Below, one piece after another: positions 1 through 7,107 of a stretch of DNA of 64,000 bases (the first letter of the stretch is position 1; every line of letters starts with the position of its first letter). Source of the DNA: Maricaulis sp034659015 (lineage in GTDB: Bacteria > Pseudomonadota > Alphaproteobacteria > Caulobacterales > Maricaulaceae). Under the pieces are notes generated by a model. It ran no database searches. It was not told where the DNA came from and saw nothing but the letters and a program-made list of their open reading frames with translations. The stretch is taken from the NCBI GenBank assembly GCA_034659015.1, contig JAYEGL010000011.1, positions 1-64,000 of the forward strand. Direction: 5' to 3'. The translations under genes and the position numbers were made by a program.

Positions 1-50
1 TCGATGATAGACCATTCGAAGTCGGTCAACTCGTAGCGGCGACGGCCCAT
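1..50 (-). CDS. IS5-family transposase, N-terminal fragment (cut by window edge)
   Basis: The first 16 codons read MGRRRYELTDFEWSII, the typical start of IS5-family DDE transposases, which begin with a short basic stretch followed by YxLTDxEW. The start codon is ATG at 50-48, preceded by GAGGAGG. The catalytic part lies beyond the window, so nothing can be said about whether the enzyme is intact. Transposition by this family is cut-and-paste. Confidence 0.7.
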   Translation of the reverse strand, partial: MGRRRYELTDFEWSII

Positions 51-126
51 GATCCATATCCTCCTCAAGGACTTTGAATCAGGCTTCGACCAAAAACGGA
101 ATCCCGTTTATGAGTTTATGACCTAG
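1..126. mobile_element. End of an IS5-family insertion sequence (partial)
   Basis: The window opens inside an insertion sequence. The 5' end of a transposase gene reads leftwards off the edge, with a GAGGAGG ribosome-binding site about 12 bases upstream of its ATG. The outer end is placed near 120-126 because the AT-rich stretch there (TCATAAACTCATAAA read on the minus strand) resembles IS5-group termini and abuts a CTAG, a usual target duplication for this group. The other terminus lies outside the window, so the inverted repeat cannot be verified and the boundary is approximate. Confidence 0.6.
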
Positions 127-141
127 CTTAAGCGGCGGATA

Positions 142-345
142 CCCCATCCTCGCCCTTGACGGGCGCTGAGGAGCCCAAGAAGAGTCCGGGAGACTGTTCG
201 ACGTGACGAAGGACCGCTGCGAAGCAGTGGTGGAGTGGGTTGGGGCCAGGTGTTGGCCAATTTTCAGACACCGGGATTCACCCCATCCGACCCGAAGCTT
301 CGCTTCGGCCCACCTTCCCCGTCAAGGGGAAGGACGATTGTCGCT
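142..345. repeat. Dispersed palindromic intergenic repeat, copy 1
   Basis: This stretch shares its right half almost base for base with a second copy at 23799-23973. Both contain CGGGATTCACCCC, then a palindrome of the form CCGAAGC-TTC-GCTTCGG (here 291-307), then a terminal hairpin CTTCCCC-GTCAA-GGGGAAG. The left end holds another CCCTTGACGGG hairpin near 150. There is no convincing protein in it. It lies between the IS end and tRNA-Leu. The second copy has a clear target duplication, so this is best seen as a MITE-like or REP-like element; no duplication could be found around this copy, and its edges are approximate. Confidence 0.6.
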
Positions 346-431
346 CGTGGCGTTTGCGGACCGGGCCGGAGGGCTGATCCACCCTCTGGCCTGCCCCGCG
401 AACCCGTGTAGGATCGCGCCGCTCTACTCCC

Positions 432-518
432 GCGGGCGTGGCGGAACTGGTAGACGCAGCAGACTTAAAATCTGCCGGCCGCAAGGCCGTGCCGGTTCAA
501 GTCCGGCCGCCCGCACCA
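432..518 (+). tRNA. tRNA-Leu (anticodon UAA)
   Basis: A full class II tRNA with encoded CCA. Acceptor strand GCGGGCG (432-438) pairs with CGCCCGC (508-514), followed by A73 and CCA. The anticodon stem CAGA/TCTG encloses loop CTTAAAA, which gives anticodon TAA, and there is the long variable arm expected of leucine tRNAs. The T-loop reads GGTTCAAGTCC. It decodes UUA, a rare codon in this GC-rich genome. Confidence 0.95.
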
Positions 519-613
519 GCCTACGCTCGCTTGCGCGAGCTTCGGCCAGGCAAGCTCGGTTTCGATGGCGAGCGAAGGCTGTCTCGCCGGAGCCTTGGCG
601 AAGGCGGACTGGA
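519..613 (+). repeat. tRNA-trailing repeat, copy 1
   Basis: Begins immediately after the CCA of tRNA-Leu. It contains a GC-rich hairpin (CGCTCGCTTGCGCGAGC), GAGCTTCGGC, AGGCAAGC, and a final GCCTTGGCGAAGGCG stem. The same ordered blocks, diverged, start immediately after the CCA of tRNA-Ala at 46924. Function unknown; the position suggests a processed trailer or terminator-like structure, or a mobile repeat that targets tRNA 3' ends. Confidence 0.5.
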
Positions 614-700
614 GGCGACGGTCGCCCCTCCCGGACCTGCGCGCATTTCGCGCATACAAGCGGTTCGCATTCCGCTGGTCACGGACCGACGGTCTCGCCT

Positions 701-1855
701 ATGTTGCCGGCCATGAGACCTTACATTTTCTCCTTCCGGATCGGTGGCGTCGTGGTGCGGGCCGAGCCGTCCTGGCTGTTCCTGGCATTGCTGGTGGGCT
801 GGTCGCTGGCCGTGGGGTTCTTTCCCGGCTTCCAGCAGGATTTCTCCACGCTCACCTATGTCGCCATGGCCCTGATCGGCGTGGCCGGGCTGACCTTTTC
901 CATCATCGCCCACGAACTGTCCCACACCTTTGTGGGCCGGGCTTTCGGCTTGCCGATCAATCATGTCACGCTCTTCCTGTTCGGCGGTGCGGCCGAACTG
1001 GAGGCCGAGCCGGAAACGCCCATGTCGGAGCTCGTGATGGCGCTGGCCGGGCCGTTGATGAGCCTGCTGCTGGCCGGCCTGTTCGGCCTGATGGGCGGCG
1101 CGCTGGTGCCGGCGACCGAGGGCGCACCGATCGGCGCGATCGCGCTCGTCCTGGGCTATCTCTCCTTCATCAACCTCCTGCTGGCGCTGTTCAACATGAT
1201 CCCGGCCTTCCCGCTCGATGGCGGTCGCGTGCTGCGGGCCATCCTGTGGATGGTCAGCGGCAGTCAGCGCCGTGCCACGATCTGGGCCAGCGGGGCGGGC
1301 GAGTTCTTCGCCTATGTCTTCATCGCGTCCGGCGCGGGGCTGGCCCTGTTCGCCGGTCAGCTCGGCGGCGTCTGGTGGGTGCTGATCGGGCTGTTCCTGC
1401 GCACCGCGGCCGTTTCGGCCCGCAACGAACAGGATATGCGCCAGGCGCTGGCCCGGGTCAGTGTCGGCGATCTCGTTTCACCGCTGGAGACGGCCCGCGC
1501 CGACCAGAGCGTTGCGGACTTCATCGACGACGTGCTGGTGCGTCACCATCGCGCCTGGGCGCCGGTGGTGGACGCGGACGGGCGACTGGTCGGCGGGGCC
1601 GGCGTCGACGAGGCGCGCGCCGTGCCTGCCGATGCGCGCGACCGCACGACGCTGGGACAGATCGCCATTCCCGACGGTGCCGGCGAACGGATCGAGGCCG
1701 ACAAGCGTGCGTCCGGCGCCTTTGCCCGCATGCAGCATCACCACCTCGGGCGGCTCTATGTCGTCGAGGACGGCCGGCTGAGCGGCGTGATCAGCCTCGC
1801 CGACCTGATGGAATACGCCCGCATGCGCCGCCTGTTCGACGAGGAGGCGGGCTGA
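701..1855 (+). CDS. Site-2 protease family membrane metalloprotease with CBS-like C-terminus
   Basis: About 384 residues. The zinc motif HELSH is at residues 71-75 in a membrane segment and the second ligand motif NMIPAFPLDGGR at 165-176, as in M50B (site-2) proteases that cut transmembrane segments of substrates such as anti-sigma factors. Five or six hydrophobic segments span residues 10-240. The C-terminal 140 residues resemble two degenerate CBS domains, which bind adenosine nucleotides in related proteins. The frame is open further upstream across the tRNA, so the start is a choice: ATG at 701 or 713 fits the family start (RPYIFSFRIGGV). No strong ribosome-binding site is seen. The substrate is unknown. 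Confidence 0.85.
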   Translation: MLPAMRPYIFSFRIGGVVVRAEPSWLFLALLVGWSLAVGFFPGFQQDFSTLTYVAMALIGVAGLTFSIIAHELSHTFVGRAFGLPINHVTLFLFGGAAELEAEPETPMSELVMALAGPLMSLLLAGLFGLMGGALVPATEGAPIGAIALVLGYLSFINLLLALFNMIPAFPLDGGRVLRAILWMVSGSQRRATIWASGAGEFFAYVFIASGAGLALFAGQLGGVWWVLIGLFLRTAAVSARNEQDMRQALARVSVGDLVSPLETARADQSVADFIDDVLVRHHRAWAPVVDADGRLVGGAGVDEARAVPADARDRTTLGQIAIPDGAGERIEADKRASGAFARMQHHHLGRLYVVEDGRLSGVISLADLMEYARMRRLFDEEAG

Positions 1856-1860
1856 GGCCG

Positions 1861-2571
1861 TCAGGCCGGTTTGCGCTTGCGGCGGGTCATCCAGCGGATG
1901 CGGTAGACGGTCAGCACCACGCCGGCCAGGCCGAAGGCGATGGCGACGATCGAGGTCACCTTGATCCACCAGGAATTGAAGTTTTCCCGCGTCGACCAGT
2001 CCATGATGTGTACGCCCCAGAAGAAATCGTAGACGCGCCACAGCGTGGTGCGCACGGCGCGCAGTTCGCCGGTGCGGCTGTTGATGTAGAGCGTGGCCGG
2101 ATCGGCCGGGCCGAACTGGAACCGCCAGGCCGGCACGGCAAGGCCCGCTTCGCGCGGCGGCGTCTCGACCAGGCGCTGGTCCGACAGCGTGCCGGTACCG
2201 GCATAGCGGGCAATGGCGATCTCGCGGGCCAGCGCCGCGTCGACGGGGGTCAGATCGCGGCCGGTGCGGGCATCGATCATCTCGGGGCCGTCTGCGGTCT
2301 CCAGCCGCCAGACCGGGCGGCCGGCCAGCGCACCGGTCCGTGCGGACAGGACGTCGCTGGTTTGCCCGTTCACGATATCGCCCAGGGGAAGGGCGTCGCC
2401 GGCCCAGTCGATCGCGGCGGCGGCCTCCTCGGTACGCAGATGTTCGCCGCGCACGGTTTCGATCGGCCAGAGCACCATGACCAGGCCCGAGATCAGCCAG
2501 AGCATGACCTGCACGCCCACTGCGATCCCCAGCCAGAGATGGACCTGGCTCATCAGTCGGAACAGTTTCAT
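1861..2571 (-). CDS. PepSY-associated membrane protein
   Basis: 236 residues, with a membrane segment near residues 12-35 and another near 195-225 flanking a periplasmic part containing PepSY-like sequence (the stretch around PATLYINSRTGELRAVR). Start ATG at 2571 follows GGGGGAGAGGCGA, a good ribosome-binding site. It is the last of three same-strand genes after a DUF2946 protein and a TonB receptor of the copper type. PepSY membrane proteins often sit beside TonB receptors and may act as ferric/cupric reductases or accessory uptake proteins; that role here is inferred from context only. Confidence 0.75.
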   Translation of the reverse strand: MKLFRLMSQVHLWLGIAVGVQVMLWLISGLVMVLWPIETVRGEHLRTEEAAAAIDWAGDALPLGDIVNGQTSDVLSARTGALAGRPVWRLETADGPEMIDARTGRDLTPVDAALAREIAIARYAGTGTLSDQRLVETPPREAGLAVPAWRFQFGPADPATLYINSRTGELRAVRTTLWRVYDFFWGVHIMDWSTRENFNSWWIKVTSIVAIAFGLAGVVLTVYRIRWMTRRKRKPA

Positions 2572-2635
2572 TCGCCTCTCCCCCCGGGATGCGTGACAGG
2601 CGCGCCGGTCGCGGACCCGCGCGCCTGCCTCCATG

Positions 2636-4756
2636 CTAGCCGCGCAGGCTGATCCGTATACCCGCGGAGATGCCATTTCCGGGAAGGCGTTCGCCCAGGC
2701 CGATATCGCCGCCGGCATTGCGGTTGTACCCGGCCAGGTGGTCGCGCCAGGGCTGGTCGAGCAGGTTCTCGATACCGGCCGAGATGTCGATGCCCTCGCG
2801 GACCGCCCAGCGGCCGTAGAGATTCAGCACGACATGGCCGGGCGTGACCTGTTCGCCATTGCTCAGGGAGACGCGGTCCTGCTCGGCCGTGGCCAGGCCT
2901 TCCAGGGTCAGCGACCAGTCGGCCGCATCGTAGCTGGCGCCCAGGCGCAGGCGGGGCGGGGCGATGCGGTAGAGGTCGTCATCGACGTCGCGCCGCTCGC
3001 CGCGCACCCAGGAGACCGTGCCGTCGAGCCGCCAGTGTGCGTCGATCCGGTAGCCGAAATCGGCGTCGACCCCGTAAAGCTCGGCCTCCACATTGGCAAA
3101 GCGCAGCGGGGTCGGATCGCCATTCATTGCGGAGACCATCTCGACCGGCGTGTCGATCACGCCCGGCGTGGCGTCGAAGGGCACGCCCTGGATGTAGTTC
3201 TCGATACGCCGGTAGAAGACGGTCGGGCGGGCATAGGCGCGGGCGGACTGCCAGTCGAGACCGGCTTCGGCGATCCAGGCCGTCTCCGGTTGCAGGCCGA
3301 TATCGCCGACATAGGTATTGCCGTCGGCCAGTCCGCCGCTGGCCGGGGTGGGCAGCCAGGCAAAGCGCTCCACATAGCCCGGGGCGCGGGTCTTGCGGGC
3401 GAGGGTGAGGCGGAGCGTCGTCGTATCGTTCACCGGGCGCCAGAGTCGCGCGACGGCGTCCAATGCCGTGTCGTTCCGGTCGCGTTGTGTCGCATTGAAG
3501 GCCATGGCCAGCATGCCCGGCATGGCGGGCACCGCCGGCCCTGTGGCCGCCCGGCCCGCCTCGGCCTCGTGATGGTCGGCCCGCAGCCCGATCTCGCCCT
3601 GCCATCCGGCGGGCAGGGCGCCGGTCCACTCCACGAAGGCGCCGGTGCGCCTCATGTCGATGCCGGCAAAGGAGGTCAGGAAGAAGGCGGCATTGTTCGG
3701 ATTGGTGATGGTGACGTCGTGATCGCTCTGCGCGCGGTCGAGACCCGCTCGCAATTCCCCGCCCATTGCATCGACCGCCAGCGACACGGAGACGGTGCGG
3801 GTCTGCGCATCGGCATAGGTCTCGCGCCATCGCATCGGGGTCGCCGGAGCCGGGCGCAGATCGTAATTGTTCATCGCATGGGCGACATCGCTCCAGCCGG
3901 CTTCCAGCGCGACGCGCACCGGCTCGAAATCGCCAGTGTAGCGCAGCCGGGCCGTGTCGGTGTCGAAATAGCGGATATCCATGGCGAAGGGCGGATTGCC
4001 GGTTGCGCCGGTCTCGTTGCGGCGGATATCCAGCGCCAGCGCGTGCGGACCGGAGCGCCAGCCGGCGCCGACACCCCAGACAGACCGGTCATGTTCGGAC
4101 CCGGCGATCGTACCGTAGGGCGTCTCGATATCCTCACCCTGTTCGCGCGAGGCCAGAATGTGCAGGCGGACCGTGTCGCTGGCGATGCCTGCCATGCCGC
4201 CGACGGCGTAGCTGTTGTCAGCGGTGAGCCCGGAGATGGAAAGATCATACCCGGTCTCGATCCAGCTTTCGTCATGGAAAGGCATGGCTTTGAGCACGGC
4301 ATTCACGCCACCGGCCAGGCCGGGCCCGTCGCTGACCGGTCCGATGCCGCGATCCACTTCCAGCCGGTCGACGAGCGGAGCGGGCACATAGTGCAGCGGC
4401 GGGTCCATCAGGTTGGGGCCACCGGAGGCAAACGCCTGGTCATCGATGCGGATGTTGATGCGGGGGCCGAACAGGCCGCGATACTGGACCTGGCCGGACA
4501 GGGCGCCATTGCCGATCGCGGCGGCGCCGGGCAGGCGGGCGACGAGACGGCTGGCATCGGGGCCGGTGGCCGGGGGGAGGCTGTCGGGATCGATCCGGTT
4601 TGTCGTCGTGGTCACGGCGGGCCGCTGGCCTGTAACGGCGATGACGTCGGTGAGCGGCGAGGCCCCCTCCTGGGCCAGGGCCGGCATGGCGAGAAAGCCC
4701 GGACACAGGGACAGGGCGGCGAGGGCGCAGCTGCGCCCGAGGGAATTGCGTTTCAT
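2636..4756 (-). CDS. TonB-dependent outer-membrane receptor, copper type (OprC/NosA-like)
   Basis: 706 residues. It has a signal peptide (cleavage after LAMPALA), a plug region beginning near residue 35 (DVIAVTGQRPAV, the TonB-box side) with QYRGLFGPRINIRIDDQ typical of plug domains, and a long beta-barrel. Start ATG at 4756 is chosen because the signal peptide begins exactly there; the longer upstream frame is not protein-like. The DUF2946 gene upstream and PepSY gene downstream are the usual neighbours of TIGR01778-type copper receptors, which is the main reason for proposing copper rather than siderophore. It takes substrate across the outer membrane using TonB-ExbBD energy. The final residues do not end in Phe. 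Confidence 0.85.
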   Translation of the reverse strand: MKRNSLGRSCALAALSLCPGFLAMPALAQEGASPLTDVIAVTGQRPAVTTTTNRIDPDSLPPATGPDASRLVARLPGAAAIGNGALSGQVQYRGLFGPRINIRIDDQAFASGGPNLMDPPLHYVPAPLVDRLEVDRGIGPVSDGPGLAGGVNAVLKAMPFHDESWIETGYDLSISGLTADNSYAVGGMAGIASDTVRLHILASREQGEDIETPYGTIAGSEHDRSVWGVGAGWRSGPHALALDIRRNETGATGNPPFAMDIRYFDTDTARLRYTGDFEPVRVALEAGWSDVAHAMNNYDLRPAPATPMRWRETYADAQTRTVSVSLAVDAMGGELRAGLDRAQSDHDVTITNPNNAAFFLTSFAGIDMRRTGAFVEWTGALPAGWQGEIGLRADHHEAEAGRAATGPAVPAMPGMLAMAFNATQRDRNDTALDAVARLWRPVNDTTTLRLTLARKTRAPGYVERFAWLPTPASGGLADGNTYVGDIGLQPETAWIAEAGLDWQSARAYARPTVFYRRIENYIQGVPFDATPGVIDTPVEMVSAMNGDPTPLRFANVEAELYGVDADFGYRIDAHWRLDGTVSWVRGERRDVDDDLYRIAPPRLRLGASYDAADWSLTLEGLATAEQDRVSLSNGEQVTPGHVVLNLYGRWAVREGIDISAGIENLLDQPWRDHLAGYNRNAGGDIGLGERLPGNGISAGIRISLRG

Positions 4757-4829
4757 GGCATACGCTCCGGACCCGTGCGCAGCGGACGGCCGGACGGGTC
4801 GTTGATTCAGTGACAACAAGGTTCGGGAA

Positions 4830-5240
4830 TCAGAGCGTGGCCGGGGGGGCACGGACCGGCGGCTGGAGGCCTTGCGCAGCGACCGTGCGGGCCGTTTGCG
4901 CGCGCGGACGGTCCTGGGTGTGGATCCCGACCGGAGGGACCCAGGTGTCGAGCGCCGGCAGGGGGCCGGCGGCCGACGCCATGGCAAAGACGCAGGCCTG
5001 GCCGTTGCCGCCGGCGGCGGGCGCCTCTTCATGCTCGCCAACTGCACCGGTGGCCGGGTCGACCCAGCGCGTGACGGGACCCTGGCCCGTGCAGAACACG
5101 ATCGAGAACCGGCCGGTCTCGTTGTCGAGGTCGAGCATGTAGCCGCGGGGAATGCCCGATTGCAGTCCGGCCGCGATCAGCGCCAGCGCAATGAGAAAAC
5201 GGGCGAAAAAACCGCGGCCCTGTCGAATGTCCCCGAGCAT
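4830..5240 (-). CDS. DUF2946-type small exported protein
   Basis: 136 residues. An N-terminal hydrophobic segment (FLIALALIAAGLQSGIPRGYML) is followed by a short region with the family features: a GYM motif, FSIVFCTGQG, and a second cysteine in QACVFAMA. The two cysteines, present in the family, could bind metal. The start ATG at 5240 is favoured over a TTG 66 bases upstream because it places the hydrophobic segment at the N-terminus. It heads the putative copper cluster (TonB receptor and PepSY protein follow). Biochemical function unknown. Confidence 0.7.
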   Translation of the reverse strand: MLGDIRQGRGFFARFLIALALIAAGLQSGIPRGYMLDLDNETGRFSIVFCTGQGPVTRWVDPATGAVGEHEEAPAAGGNGQACVFAMASAAGPLPALDTWVPPVGIHTQDRPRAQTARTVAAQGLQPPVRAPPATL

Positions 5241-5336
5241 GGCCGAGCTGGTAGCACCGCCGCGGGAGGCAGGCCATGCGACATTTGATGCCCGCCCGCT
5301 ATGCAATCCGCACGGGCGCAGCTAGCCTTGCCCCCC

Positions 5337-5960
5337 ATGTCCCGCCACGATGTTCACGCCCACCTGCTCGCTGCCGCCGAACCGCTGTCCGACGATCTGC
5401 ATCGTGTGCTCGCGCGCCTCGGGCCGCTGGAATTCCCCCGGCGCGACGGTGTCCCCTTTCCGGAGTATCTGTGCCGCGCCATCGCCGGCCAGCAGATTTC
5501 GGTGAAGGCCGCGCAAAGCATCTGGGCGCGGGTCGAGGCGAGCGCGGGCGATGTCCCGCTGCTCGATCATTTCGTGACGGCCGATGTCGAGACGCTGCGC
5601 GGCTGCGGCCTGTCGGGTGCCAAGGCGAAGACCGTCATTGCCATTGCCGACACCCACCGCACGGTCGGCCTGGACGCAGAGGAATTGCGTGCGCTCTCCG
5701 TGCCGGAACGCACCGCCCGGCTGACGGCGATGTGGGGCGTGGGCCAGTGGACGGCGGACATGATGAACATGTTCTATTTCGGCGAGCCTGACATCTGGCC
5801 CGACGGCGATGTCGCCGCCCGCAAGACGCTGGAACGCCTGACCTCGAAACGCCGCAAGACGGTGCGTACGGCCGAGCGTTTCCGGCCCTACCGCTCCTGG
5901 CTGGCGCTCTACATGTGGGCGCATGTCGATGCACCGCCGGATGGCGAGCCGGTGGGGTAG
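5337..5960 (+). CDS. HhH-GPD base-excision DNA glycosylase (AlkA/3-methyladenine type)
   Basis: 207 residues from ATG 5337 (an in-frame ATG at 5301 would add 12 residues lacking family character). The helix-hairpin-helix LRGCGLSGAKAKTV is near residues 82-95 and the GPD segment GVGQWTADMMNMF ... PDGDVAARKTL carries the catalytic Asp (GDVA) near residue 160. This family excises 3-methyladenine and related alkylated bases in the cytoplasm. PEYLCRAIAGQQISVKAAQSI matches the family's N-terminal helix pair. It is a single gene, divergent from the DUF2946 gene. No iron-sulphur cysteines, so not a MutY/Nth type. Confidence 0.9.
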   Translation: MSRHDVHAHLLAAAEPLSDDLHRVLARLGPLEFPRRDGVPFPEYLCRAIAGQQISVKAAQSIWARVEASAGDVPLLDHFVTADVETLRGCGLSGAKAKTVIAIADTHRTVGLDAEELRALSVPERTARLTAMWGVGQWTADMMNMFYFGEPDIWPDGDVAARKTLERLTSKRRKTVRTAERFRPYRSWLALYMWAHVDAPPDGEPVG

Positions 5961-6092
5961 GGGCAGCACCTGTTGCTCGACATCCCATACCCCTCCCTCT
6001 AACGTCGCGCTGAACGCTGTTTACGCAATGCCCGCCAGCAAGAGCGGGCATGCGGTTGGTCGCTGCAACGGCACAGATAAAGGGGAGTTCCC

Positions 6093-7055
6093 ATGGCCGA
6101 ACCCGAAGCCCTGAAAGGCAAGCTGCGCCTGCCCGTCATCGGGGCACCGCTTTTCATCATCTCCAATCCGGATCTCGTCCTGGCCCAGTGCAAGGCCGGT
6201 ATTGTCGGCGCCTTCCCGGCGCTCAACGCCCGGCCCGTCAGCCAGCTGGACGAATGGCTCGACCGCATCACCTCGGAGCTGGAGAGCTATAACCGCGCCA
6301 ATCCGGACAAGCCGGCGGCGCCCTTCGCGGTGAACCAGATCGTTCACCGCTCCAATGCCCGGCTCGAGGAGGACATGGCCCTGTGCGAGAAGTACAAGGT
6401 GCCGGTCGTCATCACCTCGCTGGGCGCGCGCGAGGACGTGAACACGGCCGTCCAGTCCTGGGGCGGCATCACGCTGCACGACGTGATCAACCAGAAATTC
6501 GCCCACAAGGCGATCGAGAAGGGCGCGACGGGCCTGATCTGCGTGTCCGCCGGTGCGGGCGGCCACGCCGGCGCGCTTTCCCCCTTCGGCTTCATCGCCG
6601 AGACGCGCGAATGGTTCGACGGCCCGATCCTGTGCTCCGGCGCGATCTCGACCGGAGGCGGTGTGCTGGCGGCCCAGGCCATGGGCGCCGACTACGCCTA
6701 TGTCGGCTCGGCCTTCATCGCCACCGAGGAAGCGCGGGCCGAGGAGGCCTACAAGCAGGGCATCGTGGAAGGCTCGGCCGAGGACATCGTCTACACCAAC
6801 CTGTTCACGGGCGTGCACGGCAATTATCTGCGCAAGTCCATCGTCGATGCAGGCCTGGACCCGGACGATCTGCCGGAAAGCGATCCGTCGGCGATGAATT
6901 TCGGCTCGGGCGGCGGGTCCAAGTCCAAGGCCTGGAAGGATATCTGGGGCTCCGGCCAGGGCATCGGCTCGGTCAAGGCCGTCCAGCCGGCCGCCGACTT
7001 CATCGCCAAACTGGCCGACGAGTACGAGGCCGCCAAGGCCCGGCTCTGCGGGTAA
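6093..7055 (+). CDS. NAD(P)H-dependent flavin oxidoreductase / nitronate monooxygenase
   Basis: 320 residues, in the expected range. A TIM barrel of the nitronate monooxygenase family: N-terminal LPVIGAPLFIISNPDLV, central SAGAGGHAG with the active-site His, and FMN-phosphate-binding ISTGGGVLAAQAMGADYAYVGSAFIAT. The enzyme oxidises nitronates with FMN and oxygen; many family members have other oxidoreductase roles, so the substrate is not certain. Start ATG 6093 follows AAAGGGGAG at good spacing. It stands alone on the plus strand, convergent with the S9 peptidase gene. Confidence 0.9.
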   Translation: MAEPEALKGKLRLPVIGAPLFIISNPDLVLAQCKAGIVGAFPALNARPVSQLDEWLDRITSELESYNRANPDKPAAPFAVNQIVHRSNARLEEDMALCEKYKVPVVITSLGAREDVNTAVQSWGGITLHDVINQKFAHKAIEKGATGLICVSAGAGGHAGALSPFGFIAETREWFDGPILCSGAISTGGGVLAAQAMGADYAYVGSAFIATEEARAEEAYKQGIVEGSAEDIVYTNLFTGVHGNYLRKSIVDAGLDPDDLPESDPSAMNFGSGGGSKSKAWKDIWGSGQGIGSVKAVQPAADFIAKLADEYEAAKARLCG

Positions 7056-7107
7056 GGATCAGGCGCGGCGGACCGCCGGGTCCGCCGCGGCTTCCGCCTC
7101 GAGGGCC

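Noticed and set aside
203..700. N-terminal extension of the site-2 protease from 203
   Set aside because: It would translate through a repeat and the entire tRNA-Leu gene.
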